Below are positions 4,433 through 10,188 of a DNA stretch of 10,312 nucleotides, one piece after another. The notes below the pieces were generated by a model. The model saw only the letters and a list, made by a program, of their open reading frames with translations, was not told where the DNA came from and did no database searches. This DNA comes from Pseudoramibacter fermentans (GTDB lineage Bacteria; Bacillota; Clostridia; Eubacteriales; Eubacteriaceae): assembly GCA_009493725.1 (NCBI GenBank), contig VOGB01000002.1:1-10312 (forward strand). The letters run 5' to 3'. Position 1 is the stretch's first letter. Each line of letters starts with the position of its first letter. A program made the position numbers and the translations under genes.

Positions 4433-5521
4433 ATGACAAAATCAACAAAGTTCAAGTTTTATCAAGCTGACAACGTTTATGGGGCCTTGTTCTTTCAGTT
4501 TCCCAAAGTATTGATGTATGGCGAACAATATCGGTATTTAAGCAGTGAAGCCAAATTGGCCTATATGGTACTGAAAGATCGACTCGAGTATTCCTTACGC
4601 AATCACTGGGTTGATGAGGAAGGTCATGTCTATTTTATTTTCACCAATCAAGAATTAATGGACCTGTTCAACTGTTCAAAGGGAAAATTAGCTACCGTTA
4701 AGAAAGAACTCGAAAAAGCTGACTTGCTTTATCAAAAAGCCATGCATTTTAATCCCAAAACAGGGAAGAATGAACCCAATCGACTTTATCTGGCCGAACT
4801 AGATATGCGATCAACGGACGTCTATTTACGCGGTGAATATGGCCAAAAAGAGCCGCAAACCCTTGCTACGAGCGAAAGTCTAAAAAATAGACCTTCGCGG
4901 GAGACCGTTGAAACCCTTGCTACGAGCGAAAGTCTAAAAAATAGACCTTCGCGAAAGTTCGTTGACGACACCCCGCAAACCCTTGCTACGAGCGAAAGTC
5001 TAAAAAATAGACACGATCTAGATAAAGAACCTAAAGAAAGAGATAAAGATAGATACAAGATAGATACTCAAAAGTTAGACTTTTCCACAACTAACTTTTC
5101 ACCAGCTGAAATCGAAACCCAAAACCGGGATTTAGTGAACCATGCTAATGACTTCTTAACTGATGAAGACAGTGGATTCCCCGTCTTCTTAGAACCCGAA
5201 GCCGTGCAACTACTTAGTTTTTGGTGCCGAACCCCACAACAAATGCGCCGGTTCATTGGTATTATCCTGAATGCTAAATATAGAGTTGAAAAGGATCATA
5301 AAGATATTGGCGTTCTAATCCCACTAGACGACGAAGAACTCAAACCTTTAATGACCAAAGCACTAAGACGCTACTTTAACGCCCTTAGAAGCAATGAGAA
5401 GCACATCAAGAACGTTGAAAACTACTTATACGGTACGATGCAAAACTTATTTGGCATTTGGTGGAATAAACAAGCAGCTAGAGAATATGCGGCCAACCAC
5501 CCTGACGATGAGCGTGTTTAA
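4433..5521 (+). CDS. repA: RepA_N-family replication initiator
   Basis: This 362-aa initiator starts at ATG 4433 behind AAAGGGAG; earlier in-frame codons lack such a site. Residues about 1-115 form the conserved RepA_N domain (YGALFFQFPKVLMYG, SSEAKLAYMVLKDR, FTNQELMDLFNCSKGKLATVKKELE), a winged-helix DNA-binding module. Residues about 142-194 hold three copies of TLATSESLKNR, encoded by DNA iterons that should be the origin where RepA binds. A charged linker (DKEPKERDKDRYK) follows. The C-terminal domain, about 235-362, usually host-specific in this family, includes FWCRTPQQMRRFIGIILNAKY. Length and layout are normal for lactobacillar theta-replicating plasmids. Expression is likely limited by the antisense RNA and the stem over the ribosome binding site. 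It points away from the par operon, the usual rep-par arrangement. Confidence 0.93.
   Translation: MTKSTKFKFYQADNVYGALFFQFPKVLMYGEQYRYLSSEAKLAYMVLKDRLEYSLRNHWVDEEGHVYFIFTNQELMDLFNCSKGKLATVKKELEKADLLYQKAMHFNPKTGKNEPNRLYLAELDMRSTDVYLRGEYGQKEPQTLATSESLKNRPSRETVETLATSESLKNRPSRKFVDDTPQTLATSESLKNRHDLDKEPKERDKDRYKIDTQKLDFSTTNFSPAEIETQNRDLVNHANDFLTDEDSGFPVFLEPEAVQLLSFWCRTPQQMRRFIGIILNAKYRVEKDHKDIGVLIPLDDEELKPLMTKALRRYFNALRSNEKHIKNVENYLYGTMQNLFGIWWNKQAAREYAANHPDDERV
4857..5012 (+). repeat. Three origin iterons inside repA
   Basis: The unit begins AAACCCTTGCTACGAGCG and ends AATAGAC. Copies lie at 4857-4899 and 4911-4953 (43 bp each, including a shared ACCTTCGCG end) and at 4977-5012 (36 bp). Start-to-start distances are 54 and 66 bp, both multiples of three, so the reading frame is kept. 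Each copy contains GTCTA-N5-TAGAC, a small inverted repeat. In the RepA_N family the origin lies within the rep gene at such repeats, so this is the probable oriV. Confidence 0.85.
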
Positions 5522-5591
5522 AAATAAAAAGCTATATAAGGCTATTTAAGCTGTTTTAAACAGAGAGGGCATAATTATATTAAACGAGTTT

Positions 5592-5615
5592 TAAAATGCG
5601 CTTATGGGCATTTTA
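5592..5615. repeat. Stem-loop downstream of repA
   Basis: TAAAATGC (5592-5599) is exactly complementary to GCATTTTA (5608-5615) with loop GCTTATGG. No T-run follows beyond the stem, so termination would be weak. Ten bases later comes ATAAGTGC (5626-5633), a sequence also found in MOBQ-type oriT cores; see findings. Confidence 0.55.
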
Positions 5616-5687
5616 GGAACATTGTATAAGTGCTATTGCGGAAAGGACAGCAAACTTAAATTCACAACTTTTAAAGAAGCAGGCTAA

Positions 5688-5716
5688 TTGAGATGGTACT
5701 CAAAGATTAGTATAAT
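5688..5716 (+). promoter_or_regulatory. Strong promoter of the antitoxin/zeta operon
   Basis: TTGAGA (5688-5693) and a perfect TATAAT (5711-5716) are separated by 17 bases, about 30 bases before the first gene of the operon. It is the best sigma-A type match in the window. RelB/DinJ-type antitoxins usually repress their own promoter, so it is probably autoregulated. Confidence 0.8.
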
Positions 5717-5746
5717 GTGAGTAGTAATAAAGGGGGCGAGAAAATC

Positions 5747-6028
5747 ATGGCAGTTAAGGAAAAGAAACGCGTACAAGTCCAGATTGACAAAGAATTGGCA
5801 GATAATACCGAAGCCGTTTTAAGCCAGTTAGGTCTAAACCCAACTACCGCGATCAATATGTTTTATAAGCGGATCGTAGCTGACGCAGCATTACCGTTTA
5901 AACCAGCCCTGAGCGAAGCCGAAAGAGCTAATTTAAGCCTTTTAAAGGCTACCAAAGAGACACCAGTAACAGAGTTCAAAGACGCTAAAGAAGTCGCTGA
6001 TTGGCTCAATGATCCAGATGAGGACTAA
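5747..6028 (+). CDS. RelB/DinJ-family antitoxin
   Basis: This 93-aa protein starts at ATG 5747 after AGGGGG; the GTG at 5717 lies against the -10 box and cannot be used from this promoter. Residues about 8-45 (RVQVQIDKELADNTEAVLSQLGLNPTTAINMFYKRIV) form the ribbon-helix-helix DNA-binding and dimerisation unit typical of RelB/DinJ. The acidic, flexible tail (TEFKDAKEVADWLNDPDED) is where such antitoxins normally wrap their toxin. The usual RelE/YafQ-type toxin gene does not follow. Instead a 63-aa gene starts 40 bases later and then a zeta-type kinase. The protein may act as operon repressor and, perhaps, as part of neutralisation of the kinase. Family assignment is firm; the partner is not. 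Confidence 0.85.
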   Translation: MAVKEKKRVQVQIDKELADNTEAVLSQLGLNPTTAINMFYKRIVADAALPFKPALSEAERANLSLLKATKETPVTEFKDAKEVADWLNDPDED

Positions 6029-6068
6029 TGGCTTATCAGATTAAATAAATTAATAACTTGGAAGTGTG

Positions 6069-6260
6069 ATGAACATGAAAGATACAATCACAATTAATGA
6101 CTTTTTTGAAATTGCCAAAGAAACTGATTTAAAAGATTTACTTGATAAGTCATTACATGAGCCAGATCCAGAAAAGCGCAAAGTATATGACGCTTTATAT
6201 ACCTACTTTTTAGATAAAAGGCAAGATGAGGTTATTAAGCGAAAGGACTTTGTCCGTTGA
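6069..6260 (+). CDS. Small acidic protein, candidate antitoxin of the zeta-type kinase
   Basis: This is a 63-aa protein (MNMKDTITINDFFEIAKETD...). GGAAG at 6060-6064 serves either ATG 6069 or ATG 6075; the exact start is uncertain. It is predicted mostly helical, with no cysteines or signal peptide, and includes LKDLLDKSLHEPDPEKRKVYDALYTYF. Its stop codon overlaps the start of the next gene by four bases (TTGA), so the two are translationally coupled. A small helical gene directly before a zeta kinase is the place of epsilon antitoxins, which block the ATP site by an N-terminal helix. I see no clear sequence match to the epsilon of pSM19035, so the antitoxin role rests on position, size and coupling only. 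Confidence 0.7.
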   Translation: MNMKDTITINDFFEIAKETDLKDLLDKSLHEPDPEKRKVYDALYTYFLDKRQDEVIKRKDFVR

Positions 6261-6937
6261 TAGATAAACCCCAATATATAATTGTTGCTGGTATTAACGG
6301 AGCAGGAAAAAGTACGCTATACGATACATTTCCCAGCTTATTTGACAAAACAAAACGGATTAACGCTGATGAACTTTTAAGACAAATGGGTGGCGATTGG
6401 CATAAAGATAGTGACAACTTAAAAGCCATGAAAGAAGAAATCAAACAACTACACTATGCTTTAGATCACCAGCAAAGTATTCACGTAGAAACAACACTGG
6501 CAGGTAGAGGCAAAGCTCAACTCAATTTGATTGACAAAGCTCACAAAAATGGCTTTGAAGTGACTTTATTGTATGTTGCTTTGCGAGATGAAAATTTAGC
6601 TATCCAAAGGGTCAACGAACGGGTACAAAAAGGTGGCCACGGTGTTCCAGTAGCAACGATCAAGAAACGTTATCAGCAATCCAAACATAATTTGCCATTA
6701 GTGGCCTTTGAATCTGATAAGGTCATGATCTATGATAATAGCGAAAAGTTTACCTCTGTTTATGCAAGAGAGAAGGGACAAGTTTTTAAGAACGATTTGA
6801 GGCATTCTCCTTGGATAAACCAAAATATTACTTATCCAGAAAAGGTGCAAAAGCAGTTACAAAATTTTGCAGATCAAAACCCAGAAGTAAAGCCAAAAAA
6901 TGATCCGGAAAATAAAAACGATCGGCCTAGTTATTAG
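6257..6937 (+). CDS. Zeta-toxin-like P-loop kinase
   Basis: This is a 226-aa protein. No ATG lies near the start; TTG 6257 follows AAAGGA by nine bases and overlaps the upstream stop, giving MIDKPQYIIVAGINGAGKST. The Walker A motif GINGAGKST is at residues 12-20. INADELL, with Asp38, fits the catalytic base of zeta toxins, and VETTLAGRGK (77-86) fits the strand carrying substrate-contacting Glu and Arg. Known zeta/PezT enzymes phosphorylate UDP-N-acetylglucosamine and so poison cell-wall synthesis. A later segment, RVNERVQKGGHGVPVATIKKRY, matches the lid region with its arginines and the conserved 'GGHxVP' motif. It is shorter than zeta (about 287 aa) but has all core motifs. Its low-efficiency TTG start and coupling suggest that output is kept below that of the genes before it. 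Its likely job is plasmid maintenance. Confidence 0.85.
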   Translation: MIDKPQYIIVAGINGAGKSTLYDTFPSLFDKTKRINADELLRQMGGDWHKDSDNLKAMKEEIKQLHYALDHQQSIHVETTLAGRGKAQLNLIDKAHKNGFEVTLLYVALRDENLAIQRVNERVQKGGHGVPVATIKKRYQQSKHNLPLVAFESDKVMIYDNSEKFTSVYAREKGQVFKNDLRHSPWINQNITYPEKVQKQLQNFADQNPEVKPKNDPENKNDRPSY

Positions 6938-6950
6938 GTTGATCGTTTTT
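6912..6950. terminator. Bidirectional terminator shared by convergent operons
   Basis: AAAACGATC, GG, CCTA (6915-6929) pairs with TAGG, TT, GATCGTTTT (6935-6949): 15 pairs including two G-U, with loop GTTAT. A-runs and T-runs flank both sides, so it can end transcription from either direction. The zeta stop (6935-6937) and the stop of the opposite-strand gene (6927-6929) both lie inside the stem. Confidence 0.85.
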
Positions 6951-7205
6951 TAATTTATCCGGTTTATGGGCGTTAACATAGTCAGCAAATATTTTTAAAA
7001 GTTCTTCGGTTTGTTCGACCGAGAGGTTATTAGCCTGGAAGTACTTTTCTAATAAAGCCCCTTTTTGAATTAATCGGCGAGAACGGGCTTTGCGGGCTTG
7101 CCGATTTTCATAGTATTTAGATTGCCGTAATTTAAAATCTTCCCGATCAATTTTTTGTTTTAAACGCGCTTGTTGCTCGACTAGTTTTTCATATTGATTA
7201 GACAT
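6927..7205 (-). CDS. Mobilisation accessory protein, coiled-coil type (second gene)
   Basis: This 92-aa protein starts at ATG 7205, four bases after GGGGAAG. It is very basic and helical: the N-terminal half (YEKLVEQQARLKQKIDREDF) is a coiled coil, followed by an arginine/lysine-rich patch (NRQARKARSRRLIQKGALLEKYF) and an amphipathic helix (SVEQTEELLKIFADYV). It resembles the small MobB/MobC-like proteins encoded opposite MobA/MobL relaxases on lactobacillar plasmids, which help form the relaxosome at oriT. It shares its plan with the gene just upstream (22-bp gap): coiled coil, basic segment, then L-S-x-(D/E)-Q-x-x-x-L-x-x-x-F. The two may be old paralogues. Its end overlaps the zeta gene on the other strand by 11 bp. 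Role inferred from context. Confidence 0.75.
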   Translation of the reverse strand: MSNQYEKLVEQQARLKQKIDREDFKLRQSKYYENRQARKARSRRLIQKGALLEKYFQANNLSVEQTEELLKIFADYVNAHKPDKLKNDQPNN

Positions 7206-7227
7206 GGAACTTCCCCATCTCGTATGG

Positions 7228-7437
7228 CTAATGATCTACGGACTTTACCTTTAAAAATTCAGAAAATTGCTTGGCTAAAAGCTTAATCTGATCGTTAGAC
7301 AAATTAGCATAATCTAAATTGGCTTGACTGATGATTTGTTTACCTAGCCGTTGTTCAATCTTATTTTTTTCTTCCTTAATTTTTTGATTAAGGGCTTTTA
7401 ATTTAGCTTCTTGTTTTTCTAAGTTGCTTTGAGACAT
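7228..7437 (-). CDS. Mobilisation accessory protein, MobC-like (first gene)
   Basis: This is a 69-aa protein. The start at 7437 follows GGAGGGG by seven bases; upstream in-frame starts would place this ribosome site inside the gene. The sequence MSQSNLEKQEAKLKALNQKI has regular heptads, then KIEQRLGKQIISQANLDYANLSNDQIKLLAKQFSEFL. The 'LGKQII' and 'LSxDQxxxLxxxF' elements are typical of small accessory genes beside MOBQ relaxases in Gram-positive plasmids. It heads a two-gene operon pointing away from oriT and the relaxase. The likely role is to bind oriT or aid nicking. It has no catalytic residues. Identification rests on size, pattern and position. Confidence 0.75.
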   Translation of the reverse strand: MSQSNLEKQEAKLKALNQKIKEEKNKIEQRLGKQIISQANLDYANLSNDQIKLLAKQFSEFLKVKSVDH

Positions 7438-7474
7438 AACGACCCCTCCAATCATATTAGAAATAATCATCGAC

Positions 7475-7503
7475 ACTATATCATAAGGGAAACGTTAAGT
7501 CAA
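7475..7503 (-). promoter_or_regulatory. Promoter of the mobilisation accessory operon
   Basis: On the - strand, TTGACT (complement of 7498-7503) and TATAGT (complement of 7475-7480) are exactly 17 bases apart, about 38 bases before the first gene. Both boxes match five of six consensus positions. Its position near oriT would allow relaxosome proteins to influence it. Confidence 0.75.
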
Positions 7504-7582
7504 AGGATAAAAGTTGAAATAGCGAAGCGGAAGGCATACACTAAGTTAAAGTTAAGAGAATCAGCAGACCGAGTGAAACTAG

Positions 7583-7622
7583 GTCAATGCGCACTTACAC
7601 GTCATCTTTGATGACGTTGTGC
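7583..7622 (-). other. Predicted oriT of the MOBQ type
   Basis: Read on the - strand, a perfect inverted repeat ACGTCATC-AAA-GATGACGT (7599-7617) is followed at once by GTAAGTGCGCATTGACC (7599-7583). This is the same order as in oriT of pSK41/pIP501-like plasmids, where an inverted repeat precedes the nic core TAAGTGCGCCCT. Eight to ten core bases agree. By analogy the nick falls near 7585/7586. The nicked - strand would then lead with the accessory, toxin and rep region, and the relaxase gene would enter the recipient last. It lies between the two divergent mob operons, where an oriT is expected. Confidence 0.82.
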
Positions 7623-7648
7623 TAAACCCATTAAAACCTGTATTAGAA

Positions 7649-7663
7649 GTCGCCGATGGCGAC
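7649..7663 (+). repeat. Hairpin in the relaxase leader
   Basis: GTCGCC-GAT-GGCGAC is a perfect 6-bp GC-rich stem with a three-base loop, about 25 bases before the ribosome site of the relaxase gene. With no T-run it is not a terminator. It could be a relaxosome or translational control element. Confidence 0.5.
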
Positions 7664-7706
7664 AACAAAGTCAAGCCCATAGAATCAAAGGAAGACGGTG
7701 ACTGAC

Positions 7707-9767
7707 ATGGCAATCTTTCACATGAGTTTTAGTAATATTAGTGCTGGTAAAGGACGAAGTGCGATTGCCAGTGCCGCTTATCGAAGTGGTGAAAAATTAT
7801 TTGATAATCAAGAAGGCCGCCACTATTTTTATGCCCGCTCGGTTATGCCAGAAAGCTTTATTTTAACTCCCGAAAATGCGCCAGAATGGGTGAGTGATCG
7901 AGAGCAGTTGTGGAATGAAGTTGAAAAGAAAGATCGTAAATCAAACTCACGGTATGCAAAAGAATTTAACGTGGCTTTACCGGTAGAATTAAGTGAATCC
8001 GAACAGAAAGAATTACTGACAAAATATGTGCAAGAAAATTTTGTCGATCAAGGTATGGTAGCTGATGTGGCAATTCATAGAGATCACCCAGATAATCCAC
8101 ACGCACACGTGATGTTAACCAATCGCCCATTTAACCCCGATGGTACTTGGGGACAGAAAACAAAAACCGAATACATTTTAGATAGTCATGGTAATAAAAC
8201 TAAGACCCCTGCAGGGAATGTGAGAAACCGAAAAATTTGGTTGGTTGATTGGGATAAAAAAGAAAAAATAACTGAATGGCGGCACAATTGGGCGGCAAGT
8301 GTAAATCAGGCTTTGGAGCAAAAAAACATTCCTGATCGAATTAGTGAAAAATCCTTTGAAGATCAAGGAATAAATGAAGCTCCAACTCAACATGAGGGAA
8401 TCAATAGTAAGCGGCATGAAAGAAAAGCATTTAACCAACAAGTTAAGGACTATCGCAAGGCCAAAGCCAGTTATAAAAATAACCAAGAAAAAGTAATCAA
8501 TAGAGGTCATTTAGATAGCCTAAGTAAACACTTCTCGTTTAATGAAAAACGGGTAGTCAAAGAGTTAAGCCATGAACTGAAAACTTATATCAGTTTGGAG
8601 AACTTAGATGATAAGCGGCGCATGCTATTTAATTGGAAAAACAGCACCTTAATTAAACATGCGGTTGGTGAAGATGTGACTAAACAATTATTGACAATTA
8701 ACCAACAAGAAAGCTCACTCAAAAAAGCAGATGAACTCTTAAATAAAGTAGTTGATCGCACGACTAAAAAACTTTATCCAGAGCTTAATTTTGAACAGAC
8801 CACGCAAGCTGAAAGACGAGAATTAATTAAGGAAACCGATAGCGAACAAACAGTTTTCAAGGGTAGTGAATTAAACGAACGTTTAATGAACATTCGTGAT
8901 GATTTGTTGACCCAACAATTATTGACCTTTACCAAACGGCCATACGTTGGCTGGAAGTTATTAATGCAACAAGAAAAGGAAGTCAAAATCGAGCTTAAAT
9001 ATACGCTGATGATTCATGATGATAGCTTAGAAAGTCTAGAACACGTTGATCAAGGTCTACTAGAAAAGTATTCACCAACCGAGCAGCAAAAGATTACTCG
9101 CGCAGTCAAAGATTTACGAACAATCATGGCTGTTAAGCAAGTTATTCAAACCCAATACCAGGAAGTTTTAAGAAGGGCCTTTCCCAAAGGCGATTTAGAT
9201 GGATTGCCATTGATTAAACAGGAACAAGCCTATACAGCCGTGATGTACTATGATCCTGTTTTAAAGCCATGTCAGGCTGAAACAATTGAACAGTGGCAAG
9301 CAAATCCACCACAGGTGTTCAGTCCCCAAGAACATCAACAAGGACTAGCTTATTTATCGGGACAGCTTAGCTTAGATCAGTTAGAAAATCATCACTTACA
9401 ACGGGTTTTAAAGCATGATGGCACTAAACAACTCTTTTTTGGCGAATGCAAAGCCGATCCGACGATTAAGAACAGTCAGATCGAGAAAATCCAAAAGCAG
9501 TTAAAAGGGCAACAAGCCAAGGACGACCAGTATAGAAAAGTAAATATTGGACATTATCAACCGCTAAATTACAAGCCAGTTAGTCCAGACTATTACTTAA
9601 AGACGGCCTTTAGTGACGCGATCATGACTGTTCTATATGCTCGTGATGAAGATTACCAACGGCAAAAACAAGAACGCGGCTTAAAAGAGACCGAGTGGGC
9701 AATGACGAAAAAGCAACGGCAACACCAAACTCGAAACCGGCATGAAGATGGGGGCATGCACTTGTAA
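7707..9767 (+). CDS. mobA: MobA/MobL-family relaxase (MOBQ)
   Basis: This is a 686-aa protein that nicks oriT and pilots the strand into the recipient. ATG 7707 is chosen, with GGTGA six bases before it, because it places the tyrosine of SAIASAAYRSGEKL at residue 25, the position of the catalytic tyrosine in RSF1010 MobA. A GTG at 7698 after AAAGGA would add three residues and cannot be excluded. The metal-binding motif IHRDHPDNPHAHVMLTNRP has its histidines at 124, 132 and 134. Residues about 1-240 form the MobA/MobL domain. The remainder is a long, charged, helical region with no primase or helicase motifs that I can see. The size is typical of lactobacillar members. It diverges from the accessory operon, with oriT between. 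No coupling protein or mating-pore genes are present, so transfer needs a helper. Confidence 0.93.
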   Translation: MAIFHMSFSNISAGKGRSAIASAAYRSGEKLFDNQEGRHYFYARSVMPESFILTPENAPEWVSDREQLWNEVEKKDRKSNSRYAKEFNVALPVELSESEQKELLTKYVQENFVDQGMVADVAIHRDHPDNPHAHVMLTNRPFNPDGTWGQKTKTEYILDSHGNKTKTPAGNVRNRKIWLVDWDKKEKITEWRHNWAASVNQALEQKNIPDRISEKSFEDQGINEAPTQHEGINSKRHERKAFNQQVKDYRKAKASYKNNQEKVINRGHLDSLSKHFSFNEKRVVKELSHELKTYISLENLDDKRRMLFNWKNSTLIKHAVGEDVTKQLLTINQQESSLKKADELLNKVVDRTTKKLYPELNFEQTTQAERRELIKETDSEQTVFKGSELNERLMNIRDDLLTQQLLTFTKRPYVGWKLLMQQEKEVKIELKYTLMIHDDSLESLEHVDQGLLEKYSPTEQQKITRAVKDLRTIMAVKQVIQTQYQEVLRRAFPKGDLDGLPLIKQEQAYTAVMYYDPVLKPCQAETIEQWQANPPQVFSPQEHQQGLAYLSGQLSLDQLENHHLQRVLKHDGTKQLFFGECKADPTIKNSQIEKIQKQLKGQQAKDDQYRKVNIGHYQPLNYKPVSPDYYLKTAFSDAIMTVLYARDEDYQRQKQERGLKETEWAMTKKQRQHQTRNRHEDGGMHL

Positions 9768-9808
9768 TCTAAATGTAAAACCAAAAGTGCACCAACGTGC
9801 TCATTTAA

Positions 9809-9817
9809 TGGTACAAT
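9809..9817 (+). promoter_or_regulatory. Extended -10 promoter of the last gene
   Basis: TGGTACAAT is a TG-N-TACAAT extended -10 element, which can work without a clear -35. Just upstream, 9782-9805 forms an imperfect inverted repeat around GCAC-CAAC-GTGC that could be an operator or a weak end signal for the relaxase transcript. Confidence 0.45.
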
Positions 9818-9850
9818 GAACCCATAATATAGGGAAAGGAGTATTCACAT

Positions 9851-10162
9851 GTGACAAAGAAACAGGAATGGTTTAGCTTAGCTCAAGCTAGTCTCAAGCT
9901 TGAACGAGGTAGTACGTACGTGAGTGTTTGGTTAAGACGGCACCCTAACGAGTTGCCAAGTGAAATGCTCATGGAAACGGGCAAAGTTAAATTAATATCT
10001 GAAGATGGCATTGAATGGATTAAAAACCACATAAAAAAAGAGGGCGTCCTCGTAAGCAGTGAAGTTGCTAACGGGGATCAGCACCTGGAAGTTACGATTC
10101 TAGGTGTCACCCTCCTAACAATCCATTTTACCGGGCGGGCTAGGGGAAAGCTAGTTGCTTAA
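9851..10162 (+). CDS. Small HTH-like protein of unknown function
   Basis: This 103-aa protein starts at GTG 9851, nine bases after AAAGGAG. The ATG at 9849 cannot be the start because it is followed by TGA. Residues about 1-65 (EWFSLAQASLKLERGSTYVSVWLRRHPNELP...KVKLISEDGIEWIKNHI) read like an excisionase/MerR-type winged helix: 'SLAQASLKL' then 'TYVSVWLRRHP' as the helix-turn-helix. Similar short proteins occur on lactobacillar plasmids near mob or rep genes. The last 35 residues (HLEVTILGVTLLTIHFTGRARGKLV) are beta-rich and not recognised. It ends 27 bases before the right palindrome arm. It may bind DNA, perhaps its own promoter or the palindrome, but nothing in the sequence shows the target. 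Confidence 0.7.
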   Translation: MTKKQEWFSLAQASLKLERGSTYVSVWLRRHPNELPSEMLMETGKVKLISEDGIEWIKNHIKKEGVLVSSEVANGDQHLEVTILGVTLLTIHFTGRARGKLVA

Positions 10163-10188
10163 TATTTCTAGCCCAGCAAAAGAAAATA

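Noticed and set aside
4255..4470. Open frame on the + strand across the rep leader
   Set aside because: It covers the antisense RNA, its terminator and the start of repA in another frame, and lacks a ribosome site. The RNA elements explain the region better.
4857..5012. CRISPR array
   Set aside because: Three regular repeats with short spacers look superficially similar, but the spacers are 11-23 bp, the repeats are in frame within repA, and no cas genes are present. They are initiator iterons.
4822..5058. Minus-strand frame with repeats FFRLSLVARV
   Set aside because: It is the mirror of the iterons inside repA and has no ribosome site.
7429..7611. Plus-strand frame between the mob operons
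   Set aside because: It runs over the accessory promoter and oriT and has no ribosome site; the DNA sites account for the sequence.
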